A DNA stretch of 64,000 nucleotides from Coffea arabica (Eukaryota > Streptophyta > Magnoliopsida > Gentianales > Rubiaceae), in NCBI RefSeq assembly GCF_036785885.1, contig NC_092323.1:6266001-6330000 (forward strand). Direction: 5' to 3'. Numbering within the stretch: the first letter of the stretch is position 1; each line of letters begins with the position of its first letter. A program made the position numbers and the translations under genes. The notes beneath the pieces are model-generated. The model saw only the letters and a program-made list of their open reading frames with translations, did no database searches and was not told the DNA's origin. Positions 13,070-25,776 of this stretch are shown in pieces.

Positions 13070-13389
13070 TTAAGAAAAAGCCTCCGCCGGGTGGGATAAT
13101 GAGTGGTGATTGGTTGGTTGATAGAAAGCAATGCGTGGGATCATCCATCACATTCACCATTCATTCGTTCATTCAGATTCGGTCAGTCATTCACGCTGAG
13201 TAATGGGACTCCACGTGAGGTTGCACCTGAACTGTACGGTGGCCAAAAAAATCCACCATTCCCGCCTCAAGTTAGCCTTAGCCCCCGGTTGTGGTCTTTT
13301 GGTCTTTTCATTTTCCGCCATTGCCAGTTGTGATTTATTTGTGTGTGGTGCTGGGAAGGGGAGTTTAAATTCAACTACCAAAAAATCCG

Positions 13390-13588
13390 CTCCGTTTGGA
13401 TTAGCTGTTTTTGGAGATATTTTTAAAAAATTTTATTGTAACAGTATATATGAAAAATTTTTACTGTAAAAATTTGTTGAAATATTTAAAATATTATATG
13501 AATTAGATGTTTTTTGAGTTATTGTGTATTACTGTAGCATTGCACTTGAAAAACATGTTTTTGAAAAAATGATCAACCCAAACAGTTT
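13390..13588. mobile_element. GTTTGGA/CTGTAG-type MITE
   Basis: Left end CTCCGTTTGGATTAG and right end AACCCAAACAGTTTC are imperfect inverted repeats about 200 bp apart. The interior carries ACTGTAGCA and TTACTGTAA words like other members of this group. Boundaries are approximate and no clear target duplication was identified. Confidence 0.45.
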
Positions 13589-14065
13589 CATACTAAAGAT
13601 TTTCTTTCATTAAAAAAAATAAGGGTCTATTTAATGAGTGTATATATTTTTTTGGGAAAGGATAGAAGATCTAATAAGTGTGCTCGACTACTCATTTAGG
13701 TGTTAGCTTTTTGAAGATTTCAAATTAATTAAGTGTATATAAATAATGAAAGTTAATAATTATTAATGTGCATATAATTGGAGTGAAATTTAAATGCATA
13801 ACTTACTAAATGGACTATTTGTCGGACCAGTTAAAAAAGAATTCGAAAAATAAATGCTAGAAATCGATGAACATGAAGACAGGAATGCTGTGAATCGATT
13901 GATTTTTTATTATAAATAAGCAATATATATAGTACTACTAATTTATTAGGAATATACTGTTGCAGTGCTACTTTCACTGACCCCGGGGTTTTATTTGGGG
14001 GCGTTTTTGGTGTGGGGGCGGCGGCCGGGAGGAGGAGGAGTCGAATGGAAAGCTAACGTCGTACA

Positions 14066-14532
14066 TAGAGCTGTTAATCGAGCCGAGTATTTGGCTGTCG
14101 AGCTCGACTCGAGTTTAATTCGAGCCGAGCTCGACTCGAGCTCGTTAGGAAAACGAGCTTTAAAATGTGTTCGAACTCGGCTCGTTAAATGTACATGTGG
14201 CTCGAGTTCGAGCTCGAGCTCGACTCGTTTATCACAAATGAGTCGAGCTTCACGAGCTCGAGTTCGAGCTCGTGCAAATTAACCTTAATAAAAAATTATA
14301 ATTTATAATTTTTATAATTTTGATTTCTAAAATGACAAATATGCCCTTCATTAACGAGCTCTAACGAGCTACTCGAGTATCAAACGAGCCGAGCTTACTC
14401 GGCTCGTTAACTAAACGAGCATGTTTCGAGCTCGAGCTCGACTCGTTAACCAAAATTAACGAGCCGAGCTCGAGTCTTAATGAGCCGAGCTCTAACGAGC
14501 TTTCGAGCTACTCGATTGACTTAACAGTTCTA
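14066..14532. mobile_element. hAT-like MITE rich in CGAGCTCG words, 467 bp
   Basis: Terminal inverted repeats are TAGAGCTGTTAA (14066-14077) and the complement of TTAACAGTTCTA (14521-14532), one mismatch in 12. The flanking 8-mers GTCGTACA (14058-14065) and CTCGTACA (14533-14540) agree at seven of eight positions, which fits a hAT 8-bp target duplication. The interior is packed with overlapping self-complementary words such as CGAGCTCG and GCTCGTTAA, so either strand should fold extensively. It ends about 360 bp upstream of the P4H start codon. Confidence 0.75.
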
Positions 14533-14894
14533 CTCGTACACGTATTACTGTGCTAAGTTTGGTAACAAAAAATAAATTCGCGAAATTACTAAAAATAAAA
14601 GAAGAAGAGAATTCCCGCCGTGTAAACAAAGAAGTCACATCCTCCACTCCAGTGCTGCACCCGCTCGCTCACTCACACCTTGAATTTTCAAGTTCCTTGT
14701 CGATTTCTTTCCCTTCAAAGTCTCATCTGGTCCATCCTCATATCTGTTTCAACTCAAATTTCTTTTCTTATTTATCATTATCTTTTTCTTTTGCCTTTCT
14801 ATTTGATCAAAATTTTTGAAGGAAGCCTCTGAATTCTGTCCAATCCAGCTATAAGAGAAGATCGATACTTGATCGGTCAATTCGAATTTTGGTG

Positions 14895-17800
14895 ATGAAG
14901 AACAGTAGGGGAGGCAAAACTGTAGGGAGCAGCGGCGGAGGAACTTGGCGGAGCCTAGGGCTACCTTTAGTCTTCCTCTTGTGCCTATTTTTCTTCCTTG
15001 CCGGCTTCTTCGGTTCTACTCTTTTCTCTCAACCGGTTCTCTCTCTATATTTGCTTAAAATTATAGTTATAGTTTTTTTTTTTTTGCTGTTAGTGATGAT
15101 ATATGGTATACGTGATGCGTCTCTCTCTTTCTATGGTCGATTTCGTAGTGGCGATTGATTGATGAATTTATTGCAGGATGAGTGGAGTGCACAGTCTCGG
15201 CTTAGGCCAAGGGTGCTGGAGGCGATGGGTGACCAATTGGAGGAGGAAAACAGAGGCTTCGATCCATTGCCCCATGGCCACTCTGGCGAGGGCTCTCTAA
15301 CTTCCATTCCCTTTCAGGTACCCAAAAATCCGCTGCATCTTCTTATATCCTCCGTATCTTGTGTTTTTGCAAGTTCTGTTTGCCAAAAATGATCTTACGG
15401 AGAGACGGAGAGGGAGGTAGTAAAAATTTGTATTTCATTTCTTCCATTGATTGAAACAGAGAATTTTTAATTGGTCTGATATAGGTTTCTTATGCAAATA
15501 ATTCACACCATGAACTTCTCCTTGATGGATTGTTGAAGCCCAGAAAATGACAAGTCTAGGATTGCATCTGTTTAATTTTGACCTTTTTACTTCTATACCT
15601 GTAAATGAGGAGTTGATCCTTTGCTTTGACAGATCAATCTTGTCTTCAATTTTGTACCTGGCTCAGCGATTGGAGCCCTTTTTTGTTTTTATTATATTTA
15701 TTATTAAAATTTTCATGCTAGGTGTTAAGCTGGAATCCACGAGCATTGTACTTCCCCAACTTTGCAACTGCAGAACAATGTCATACTATAGTTACTAGGG
15801 CAAAGGCTGATCTCCAGCCATCTACCTTAGCTCTTCGTGATGGAGAAACTGAAGAAAGTACCAAGGGAATCAGGACAAGGTAAATAGTAAGTTTGTTAAA
15901 ATGCAAATTCACTGATAAATTTGATCTCCGTGCTAGCTTTTCCTTTCTCCTTTTCAGTATCATTTATGAGTTTGAAAAGTAGTGAACTTTGTTGTCTTCT
16001 CTTAGGCAACAGCGGGCAAATATACGGAAACTGATAACATCTTGTGGTTTTTTGTGAATTAGTTCTGGAATGTTTATAAGTGCATCTGAAGACAAAACAG
16101 GGACTTTGGCCCTCATTGAGGAAAAAATCGCTAAGGTGACAATGATCCCAAGGAGTCATGGAGAGGTAATTTTTAACTTGAGATGTTTCCTTCTTTCTCT
16201 ACCCCCTCCCCTAAGCCATGTGCAAGCAGTTTTGACATTTGAGCCCAGTAAATGATTTTTTTAAAAATCAAATCTGTAGTTTTTATCAGCCTTACAGAGG
16301 TCTTATTCCGTTTTATGGCAGACAATTGCCAAAGTGTTTAGATCTTTGAAATGCAATTCAAAGACGTGCATTTAGATCTTTGAAAGCCAAAAGTGTTTTT
16401 TGGCTATATTCAAATCTTTAAATGACTAAGCATATGATTTGACCCATTTTCAGTCTCAATATTTTCTTGCTTAATGTTGTCTGATTATCTTCTCTGTTGA
16501 ATTAGTTGACCTTTGATTTCAGGTCAATTCTAAAACTGTGTGAGTAATGCAAGGATGTAAAAATGTTTCAGGCATTTAATGTCTTGCGGTACGAGATAGG
16601 TCAAAGATACCATTCTCATTATGATGCATTCAATTCTGCTGAATATGGTCCACAGAAGAGCCAAAGGGTACGAAAACAATATATTTTCAATCAATCTTCT
16701 TTCCAGTTTGAACTCTGTTTCTCATGCAAGCAGAATTTTAATTATTATTGAGGCCTCGGGCAAGTGGGCATTTTGGACTCGGGAGTAGCTCGAAAGAATA
16801 ATATGTTTGCCTCCTAAATCCTGCTGCATCAGCACTCCCATGCTCACCCACACCCCGGAGAAAAGACCAACCCTTTGACTTCTGAATCAAAGCAAAATAG
16901 ATACAAACTGCAATTAAATTAGTTCAGTTTGGTGCAACTCTAATAATCTTGTGCATAACTATGCAGTATGAAGTTGCAGAACCATCGAGAGAATATTTTA
17001 CAATGCATAGTCCGTCTCCGTCTAATCAAACTCTATTTTATAATTTATGGAACACATGCCTGCAGCTACTTTCCAGTTTCCACCTGATGTCCTATAGAAT
17101 TGCTTCCTTTGTCAGGACTGTTGCTTTCTTCACCTTTCTGTGTCTCCACATTCAAATAAAAATTGCTTAGAGAGTTCTTCATCTCTATGTTCTACTTGCT
17201 CTTTCAATCCTTTTGCGAATTCTTGATCAGGCTCTTAATGGTATATCCCTTATTTAATTTTCTCAGGTTGCTTCTTTTTTGCTGTATTTATCTGATGTTG
17301 AGGAAGGTGGGGAAACCATGTTCCCTTTTGAGGTAAGTTCAAGCCCACGGTGATTTCCCTTCTCTTGCCTGCTTCTTTCCTTGTATCTCAGTCTGCAGTA
17401 TATGAATGCTTTAATTTGCAGAATGGGGTGAACATGGATGCTAGTTATGATTATCGAAACTGCATAGGTTTGAAAGTGAAACCACACCGAGGGGATGGAC
17501 TGCTGTTTTACTCACTTTTCCCAAATGGTACAATTGATCCTGTAAGTTCTTCTGGATGTCACTAGCTTACCTAAATTGCTAATTTTTTCACGGGTGGGGA
17601 TAGTTGAGTTTGAGTCTTTCCTTCAAATCCATTGTGCAATGATGTGAAAATTGGTTTTTTGACTGGAAACGATCAAACTAGTATAATTAAACATTCAATG
17701 GAGTCTATTTACTTTATTTCCTTTATCATGACAAAACAGATTTTGTCTGTACGTTTTTACAATGAACATTATTGTTAAGCGATGGCAACTACCTGGAAAC

Positions 17801-18404
17801 AAGGGAAAACGCATATGGATATATGCATTTGCTGCAATGCCTCCAAACTAGTACTATCTACCTGGTGCCTAAGACCCAATGGGTTCTTGTATTTAGAGAA
17901 ATGCTGTTTAAAGCATACAAAATCTGTGTTTTTAAATCCTTTAGCAGAAGAAAATAGTAATTGTTTTAGATTACTATATATGCTTATGGAGCGCATTAGC
18001 GACATAGTAGATGAAATAAATAAACAGGTGTATCTGGAAAACAGGAGACTACTCTTTGATCCATAAATCCTGGTTTAAAGCTGCGTTAAAAAGGCAGCTA
18101 GTAGCTTGCGGCACCATGAGTCCCTTGTATTATCAAAAATGTGATGTTGCACCACAATATAAAAGTTGATGTCTTCAATAAAATGGCCGCTTGTTTCCCT
18201 CATTCCGGCTTCCATTCAGTTGCATGTATCATGCTCATAAGAGACAAGATAGTTCTTGTTCTCATATTTATTTGTTTCATGAGTTGTAATTTGTATTTTG
18301 TCTCCCCATTTTCCCAGGCCTCACTTCATGGGAGCTGTCCCGTAATTCGAGGGGAAAAGTGGGTGGCCACAAAATGGATCAGGGATCAAGAACAGGATGA
18401 TTAG
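14895..18404 (+). CDS. Prolyl 4-hydroxylase (2-oxoglutarate/Fe(II) dioxygenase), P4H9-like
   Basis: Eight exons (14895-15035, 15177-15317, 15722-15879, 16063-16165, 16572-16667, 17267-17332, 17422-17541, 18318-18404) give 303 residues, the usual size for plant P4Hs. An N-terminal signal anchor lies at about 22-44, placing the catalytic part in the ER/Golgi lumen. The Fe(II) site is the HxD pair H197/D199 in HSHYDAF plus H279 in SLHGSCPV; K289 in GEKWVATKW should bind the 2-oxoglutarate carboxylate. The VEEGGETMFPFE block is typical of the family. Known family members hydroxylate proline in cell-wall proteins such as extensins and arabinogalactan proteins. Exon 1 ends ...SQP before a GTTCTC donor, which is not the strongest donor but the only one that keeps phase. 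A hAT-like MITE lies in the upstream region. Paralogue identity (P4H9 group) is from memory of the sequence pattern. Confidence 0.93.
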
Positions 18405-19477
18405 GCGTTTGTAACTGTGTTTCAAAAAGTTATTACTGTCGAGGAATGTCAAGCAAGTTTTGCAGTAAATATACCCATATTCTTTGTTTTCTAATTTAAG
18501 AAGAGATACAAAATCCTTTTTCTGCTCTCCTTATATTGCGGTGAGATGGGCATGGATCTACTGATTGTCAGAGCGCACCCTGTTTACAGCATCTTGTACA
18601 TCACGAGCTGGAAACCTTTTTACACTAGCTGATATTGAACTTCGACAAAAACAAGACGCTGGGATGAGCGAATTTATATCATCATCTATGGACCCCTGCG
18701 AATCACACTATTATGCCGACTGCATGCTCTCCTACATATTCATCACATGATAGCGCCTGTTAGCAATAACTGTTGTGTATTTCTTGCAATCTCAATGGTT
18801 CAAGGTTGGAGTTGCTTCTCAGGGGAAAAAAATGAAGCTCGGAAATTACTCAATGGATTCTTGGTACGGTCACTCGGATATCCCCTTGAACAAATAAATA
18901 GTAGGTCGCTCGGCATTCTTCCCAAACATTATATTGCATGAGTTAGCTTACATCTAAAATATGGCTACACTCATTTCCTCCAGTACAAAACGTAAACAGC
19001 GAACTTCCAACAAAATGAAACCTCTCTCCCCTTTTTGGAACTTTACAGCTTTCTATAAGACGAATAACCAAAAGCAGGATTACAACCGGAACATCATCTC
19101 TCTCGCGAAAGTGGTTGGGCACTGGAAGATTCATGGCACCTTCTTGCGGATTTCGCTTGATTTTCTAGATCATGCATATCTTGAGAACCATCACCGAATA
19201 ATAAAACGCGGAGCTAATCAAAGCATGCTTCGTTTTGATTCTAATGCACCAGCCCTTTACTCTACCCAGTGGAAGGAATTCAAATTGGAATTCACAAAGC
19301 TCAATATCAAGCCCACAAATAATCTCCTATTGTGTTCTTTGGACTTTCACTCATTCCTTCATTTTTCAGTCATTCAGCAGGCAAGTAATCGAGAAGGGTC
19401 TAATTTCCATCTGTTTAAGAATGACTGATGATGCAGGACTGCTCAAATAAGTGATCTGGCAAGAATGTGCATATACA
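18405..19477. other. Convergent 3' flanks of P4H and the MFS transporter gene
   Basis: Two stop codons face each other about 1.1 kb apart. The stretch should contain both 3' UTRs. A plus-strand open frame of 155 codons at 18961-19428 has no recognisable domain and lies antisense to the expected transporter 3' UTR, so I do not call it. No repeats were noticed. Confidence 0.5.
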
Positions 19478-22400
19478 TCACAACTTGTGCCAATTTTGGT
19501 AGAGTTGCTTCCCTGGCCGCTTTAACATATACATGCAGCCAGCAGCTGAGAATAGACCAAAAGCAGCAAATGCAATAATCGTTGAATTTGCAACAGTGCG
19601 ATAATAACCTCTCTGCAGGATTACCAAGCAAAAATGGACCTTTCAATCATGAGAACTAAGAATAAAAACAAATAATATTTGGCCTGGGAAAAATAATATT
19701 ACAGGACCTACTTGCACCAGAAATAACAAGAACACCATGTTAGCAGGAGCTTGAGATAGAGTTATCATTCCTCCACGAAGTTCATTTGGTACATACCTGT
19801 GAAAGCCATAAAAATAAAAAGTTAATGTAAAATCATTGCTCTGATGCAAGACAGATAGACACTGTCATATATTAATCATAATAGAACACAAAGTTACATG
19901 CTTCTCAATCTGGCAAGTGATGGCAAAACAACACCAACGCAAGCATGAAACAAGAAGAACAGTACTAGGAGAACACCAACGTCCTGAAAAAGAATAAACA
20001 AAAAGCAATGTGCATTTAGCAGCAAGCTTTGTATATGTATAACATTTACTTCTTCAGACAGTCAAGTTTTAAAAGGAACATACCTGATAATCATAAGCTA
20101 CAACAGATAAAAGGAGGCCCATGACAGGAAGCACGTATATTAAACATTCCTCTATCCTAAGTGATATCGTTCCATTATACAACCAGGGAACTGCAGTGCT
20201 TCCTAGCATTCTTGCCCCCATCAAACAAGGATATATTAATCCTAATTGTACCTCTCTGCCATCAGCCTTCAATGTGAAAAATTAAAAATTCAACACTAAT
20301 CAAAAGCTAATTGCAAGAGGGATGAAAAAGAAAGTGAAAGAAAAGATACAAACAGGTTAGATCGTAATAACAATCAACTTTATAAGCCATAAGGTAATCA
20401 TGTTTTAGGTTAAAAAGCAAAACTCCCACTAAACTATTTTTTTTCCCCAGAAAAAGATCTAAACTGGTCCAAATGCTATAGTTGTCAAACTTAAGTTTTT
20501 CAACCATGAAACAAATCACGTAAGTTTTGAAAACACAAACTGTGACCATTCATGGAAAAATTGTGATTCATCTATAACATCTTTGAACAACAAATCCGAT
20601 CACTTGATTACTTTAATATGTTAATTAAAGACTTAAATATAAAATGCCGCATCAACCTTAGAATGAAAAGCTTTCTCCAAAATTGATCTCGCCCAATTTT
20701 GAGAGGTCAGGAAGAATTGGAGCTTTTTGCTGTAGTGGTAAATGGCAATCTATCAACAACTAGAACTTACAGCATCTAATGATTAAGCTATCATTCTCAA
20801 GAAACTTGGAAGAGAAAGTAAAGAACTCATCCACAGCTTCCATATTAGAAGATCGCCACAGTTTCAACAATATGACATATTACTATGCTGCATATAATTC
20901 ATCTCAAACAGAAGGAAAATTAAATTAACTAAAGTATAATTACCAGATATACTTGGTACTATGTATGTCAGAAAGTTGGGGAAAGATAAGAAGAAATTAG
21001 GTTTCTTTGTACAAAATTGCAACAGTAGCTTACCACAATTGTTGGAGCCCAGAGAACCCAGAAAACTGCAATAGAGAGGTGTACACAAACTTGTGACCAT
21101 GATAGCAACCATACCCTTTTATCTAGCAAGAAAGGAAATTCATCATTGACAAGAAGATATTTGATGAATAACAGACCACCGTATGTGCATGGGCGTCACT
21201 TCATTGTTCTCAAGTATTCAATCTCAACAAATAATTTGAACTATCTTAAGCAAAACAATTTCAATATATCCATGGCCCTATGTAACTATCAGCACAATTT
21301 ACCTGAAAAGATATGTGTCTGGAACGAAATCCAATAGTCACTACAACTGGCTGTTCGTGGATTTTCCTTGAATCCCCGAGCAACATGAAGGATACATATA
21401 ATTGCTAGAACCACAGCTGCATTGTAAGGAGAAAGTATGGATTTATCCCTGTTGCCTCCAATCAACCAATTCCCAAGGAACTGGCTGCAGATGAATGATG
21501 CAGATTCAATAAAAGTCATTAACCAAAACATGTCGTTTAACGTATCTTGCCTCTGGCCCAGCTGCAGAGTGTGAGTAAGTGTAATCATTAGTTGAGTAGC
21601 AGCAGACACAGAATCTATCAGAAAAAATGCAGTCCTCACTCCTCATGCAATAGGATGGGTAAACTCGACAATGTTCAATAATACAACCTTTAGACTACAG
21701 GACACCAAATTAACGAGCAGAGGTGGCATTCATGCGATTAGAAAAGTTGTAAACAAGACTTGGAAGACGAACCTTATCATGCTCGAAGACCATCCATGCC
21801 TCAAAACTGAAGGAAAATATAGAAGAGGCAAGAGAAAGACAGAAGCTTGTGAAGCATAAGCTTGGATGTGTGAGGAAGCTTTTGAATATAGAAACAAGGA
21901 GATGCAGGGTGTAAAATAGCAAGCAAACGTTCCTTGGACCCCTGCATAAACAGAGTCATTGAGAGTAATCACATCAATGTGGAGCAAAATGCCGCACCAG
22001 AAAGTATAACCGTAATTGGGCCAATAAGCAGTTTGATGACTGATTAATAAACATGATGATTTTCCTCAAAAACCAAAAATAAGCAAACTTGCAGAAGTTT
22101 TAAGCATCCCCCACCACCCCATATAACAATCTAAGAAAAGAAGAGCACCAAACAAATTCAGGCAGTGCAAGAGAGCAGGCTTACATCAAATCAGAAAGCA
22201 CGCCTAAGAAAGTACCGATACAGAGTGAGGCAGCGCATCCCGCGCACACATACGGCAGCGTTTGCTCCTTACTAACTCCTCCGTAATAGTGTTCCCATTC
22301 GTACTCCCCGAACACCGTCCCCAAGCCCTCCATCACTAGTTTATCATTCAAAAAATAAACCAGTAATAACAGTCAGTCGGATTAAGCAATGAAACGAGAA

Positions 22401-22649
22401 TTGGAGACTCGGAAGAAAAAAGGTAAAGGTGAGCGATGGATCACCGGAGGAGAGTGAAAAAAGGAGAAGGAAACTTCTTTGGAAACGGAAGAAAGCTGAT
22501 GAGGATTGGGCGTGATCGAAGACTGTAGTGGGTGCCGCTCTGCCGGAGTAATGAGGGCAGAAATAGATGGAAGCGAAGCATGATATTAGCGTGAATAGGT
22601 AGAGCGCTTTATTGGGTTCCCAAACCTCGCTCTCCTCCACCACTCCCAT
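19478..22649 (-). CDS. Major facilitator, MFSD5/MOT2-type molybdate-anion transporter
   Basis: Nine exons, right to left (22445-22649, 22185-22335, 21773-21941, 21303-21561, 21034-21122, 20084-20266, 19898-19983, 19712-19796, 19478-19612), give 453 residues, close to the usual 455-460. The hydrophobic pattern supports about 12 membrane segments. Family marks are the VMEGLGTVFGEYEWEHYYGG loop after the first segments, the SSIFSFSFEAWMVFEHDK block that precedes the cytoplasmic loop, the NDMFWLMTFIESAS helix, and the YVPNELRGGMITLSQAPANM segment near the C-terminus. The family is annotated as high-affinity molybdate transport after Chlamydomonas MOT2; plant members are mostly uncharacterised, so the substrate is inferred from homology. 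All introns are GT-AG and the phases close. Confidence 0.9.
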
Positions 22650-23928
22650 TTTTGTTATTTTACGGTTGCCGTCTCAAAGACGAGTCTTAGGCCGACGAGA
22701 CGAGAGTACTTCTGCTAGTAGTAGGAATTTGTCGACGGAGTAATTGTTTTAGCAGAGGTCACCGGCGGTCCGGCGGGATGTTAATTAATTAATTTAGCAT
22801 AAAATTGCAAGCAGACAATCCCAGATCTGAATGAAATTCGGATCGGATGCTTTCAAGTGAGTTTGGGACGTTGGGCCAAGGCCCAATTTAATTACTAACT
22901 AACTTGGATGAAAACATGTTTGAGGGTCTTTTGGATTTTGTGGTCGTAGTTCCTTAGAAGCACAAATTAATACAGAATCTCACGAGTTCCACAGCTGTAA
23001 AACGACATGGTACATTACTTTGACATGCCAGATTCATTCATTCATTCGTAAATGCAAAGAAGTCATAAGAAAAGGGCGGCAGTTTTTAAGGATGTTAAAA
23101 AGTGTTGTTTCTGGTGAAAAATACTAGCAGCACAAATGATTTGCATTTAATATGTAAAGCTAGCAAATGAATTAGTGAATACTACTACTGTTACTACCAT
23201 AAAAGGTATAGTAATAATCAAATCATGATGGATAAGGCGGAATCAGTTTTTGATTTACAAACACATGCAGTTCTCCCTAAAATCCTCTGTTGAAATCAAG
23301 ATTGGAGTAAAAGTACTAGAAACTGCAGCCCTCCGCGTGATCAGCTACAGGCATCAGAAAGGCCTCTCACTTTTTTATGATTTTGTCCTGGGATTCAAAG
23401 CAAAAAACCTTCATCAGGCTCACAAAAATGCACAAAATACAAGGGGCCCAAAAAGAAAAACGGAGTAAAATTAGCTAGCTCTAGTCCAACTACTTCCTCG
23501 AGCAAGCCAGGAAGTCATTGCCAGGCAAACAAGAAGTTGCTATTCTCAGTTTCTCAGCATTATGTAGCCTATAAGAAATGTATTGTCACATCAGTTTCAG
23601 TTACGCAGCCTGTGTAGAATTATGTCACAGATATTGAACAGAGAAATCAGGCCCCTGATAGATTTGCTTCTATTGAGTGACGGTTACTCTCGATTAAAAT
23701 TTTGTCCTTTCGCGTCGTAGCTTGTAAGTAAGTGGAATAGTTAATCAAGTTCTTTTGACCAGCATTTGCTCAATCAAATCGATGCAGTTTCTGGACTGAC
23801 TTCCATTTTTAGCACCGAATTAATTCAACAATTTGGAAGCTGTCCCCTTTTGAAAAGCTAGTTTATTTCCATCAAAGGCAACAAGATCGCTAAATTTAAC
23901 AAACCCGTGATCTATCCTGTCACTGAGA
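22650..23928. other. Intergenic region between the MFS gene and ACBP
   Basis: This 1.3-kb stretch holds the MFS promoter and 5' UTR (near 22650-22800) and the ACBP 3' UTR. A 72-codon frame at 23250-23468 has no domain. I see no repeats or RNA genes in it. Confidence 0.5.
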
Positions 23929-25776
23929 TTAAAGCACATGTAAATGGACATCAGAAAGGCAATCATTTGGAGAGATCTCAGTTACCTCCCATTCAGGTAT
24001 GCTTGCTGACAGAAGGGCCATATACCGTTCCATTGCCATTTCTGAGCTCATGTCACCCAGCTTTTGCCAAGCATTCCTACCATACCAAAATGAATCCACC
24101 GTAGTTCAGTTCAAAAACGGCTACTGGTCCTATTCCAAAATAAAAACCTTACAAGTTGTCAAACCTGAATAACATCAGAAAGGCGTACAAGAAGTCTAAG
24201 CCGATTTTAGTTAAGTTAAAGAAGACGGAGTCGGACAAACGAACGTGCTACTAATTTTCACGTGATTCTTCATGCTGCCCTATCAATAGTCAATACGAAC
24301 ACTGATACGTGCAATTCAATTTAGAAACAGCGCAACCAAAACTGTGAAAAAGAAGAGAAAGAAGCTGAACAGGAAGTCGTAAAAGCAATATAAGACTCTC
24401 GGATTCCATGATCAGTTGAACGGAACTAGTTAACATTCAAGCAAAACAGTGCTGGAAAAACAGGGAATCAGAATAGAATGCAAGGCGGGTATGTCTCATG
24501 TCAAATAATGGCAACTCATACTACTTGTTTAAGAGGTTTGGAAGATGGGGTATGTCTCATGTCAAATGGTGCCAACTCATACTGCTGGGCTTCCACTTCA
24601 GTGTTAAATTACTGCAACTGTTTGTTAATGCTTCCTACACAATAATGCGTCCAGACAAAGCCACGTTCTAGTTCTGTTAATTTTGAAAACATTAGCATTC
24701 TACTAGACATGCAGCATTCCGTCCTAGGTGCTTTCTCCCTGGTCCCTTCAGTCGTGTTTATCTTTCATCGTCCAAATTCTTCTAAGAGAGTCAACAAAAG
24801 ATAACCCGACACTATACGAGACTAGAAATTTGTTAATAATTCCTTGAAACAAATAGCTGATGTAAAAGATCATAAGGTAAGGTTAATACTACCACTTAGC
24901 ACGAGCCGAAACCTTCAATGCCATTGGCTGTGGCCCGTGGCAAGTTCCTTCCATGGCAACCCTGTGAAGCCCGTAAAGCTGCATCCTTGTATTGCCATCA
25001 ATACGATCAGCATTGCCCTTGGAACCAATAAAAGCCACTGCTGCATCAAAATGCTTCTCCAGCTCACTTCTCTCTATCCCTTCCCAATCATCAAACAGCC
25101 CCTCTTCTGATTCTTCCACCCCCACCTGATCATTAGATTCATTGCCCTCACTCCTCTCAGTGCTCTGTGCTGCATCCCTCTCTGTTTCTTGACTATGTTT
25201 ATTCTCCAAAACCTCACAAATTTCCTCATCCTTGCCCTCCCTCACCTCAAATTCTTCCCTTAAACTCAGTGCCACATAAGCTTCTTCAACTAGGCTTTGT
25301 AGTTCTTCTTCAGTTTCCTGGGGCATTGGCCTCGATTCAGAACATTCATCAACTTCTTCTTTTTCTTTAATATCCTCACCGCCACCGACACCGACACTAT
25401 CTTTTTCTTCCCTCGCCTCTTGTACTAGTACGTTTTCGACAACTCCACCAAGAGCTTCATCGTTGGTGTTATTATCTTTCTTTTCTTGTTTCAGCTCGTT
25501 CCCTTCACCATCAACACTGTGAACTTCTCCCGACATCACTGCTTGAAACCCAGAATTCCCAAGATTTCTTTCTTGTCTAATATCAAAAACCCCAGGATAT
25601 TTTTCGCCAACATGCTCCAAAAACCCAGCTTTATAAATAAAAACATCGTTTCTTGAATTGCACGTAACATTGGTGATATCTTCAGCAGAACTCGAACGAA
25701 GCTTAGACAGAATAAAATAAACAACCATCGTGAGGGATGCAGAAAAAGCCAAGTCCTGAAAAAACCCAGCCACCAT
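23929..25776 (-). CDS. Acyl-CoA-binding domain protein, ACBP3-like
   Basis: Two exons, right to left (24896-25776 and 23929-24076), give 342 residues, near the 362 of Arabidopsis ACBP3. Residues about 5-24 form a hydrophobic signal or anchor segment. Residues about 60-225 are very acidic and probably disordered. The ACB domain spans about 237-325: the LEKHFDAAVAFIG helix, the LYGLHRVAMEGTC loop that contacts the CoA moiety, and, after the splice, KNAWQKLGDMSSEMAMERYM. Class III plant ACBPs bind long-chain acyl-CoA and phospholipids and act in the secretory pathway or apoplast. The intron splits the domain just before NAWQKLG. A GTAACT near the end could be an alternative donor, so the last 18 or so residues are less sure. 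The intron contains a short duplication (24487-24595). Confidence 0.87.
24487..24595. repeat. 61-bp tandem duplication in the ACBP intron
   Basis: GGGTATGTCTCATGTCAAAT occurs at 24487 and again at 24548, each time followed by a near-identical CAACTCATACT stretch. The second unit is incomplete. It lies in the intron 24077-24895. Confidence 0.8.

Larger units (their letters stand above)
10996..14894. other. Transposon-rich intergenic region between CGLD27 and P4H
   Basis: CGLD27 and P4H are transcribed away from each other across this 3.9-kb gap. It contains four elements described separately: short MITE-like repeats at 11914-12046 and 13390-13588, a Mutator-like MITE at 12096-13069, and a hAT-like MITE at 14066-14532. 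Between them the DNA is AT-rich with no supported gene. Open frames near 13100-13470 and 13965-14282 have no domain; the latter is an artefact of the CGAGCTCG-rich repeat. Confidence 0.6.

Noticed and set aside
13965-14282. 105-codon Ser/Arg-rich open frame
   Set aside because: It is the translation of the CGAGCTCG-rich MITE and its flank.
17576-17640. Box B-like AGTTTGAGTCT in a P4H intron
   Set aside because: A key C is missing from the motif and no other SINE hallmark is present.
18961-19428. 155-codon plus-strand open frame between P4H and the MFS gene
   Set aside because: It has no domain and odd composition, and lies antisense to the expected 3' UTR of the transporter gene. A Met-Asn frame on the opposite strand (18943-19134) is likewise unsupported.
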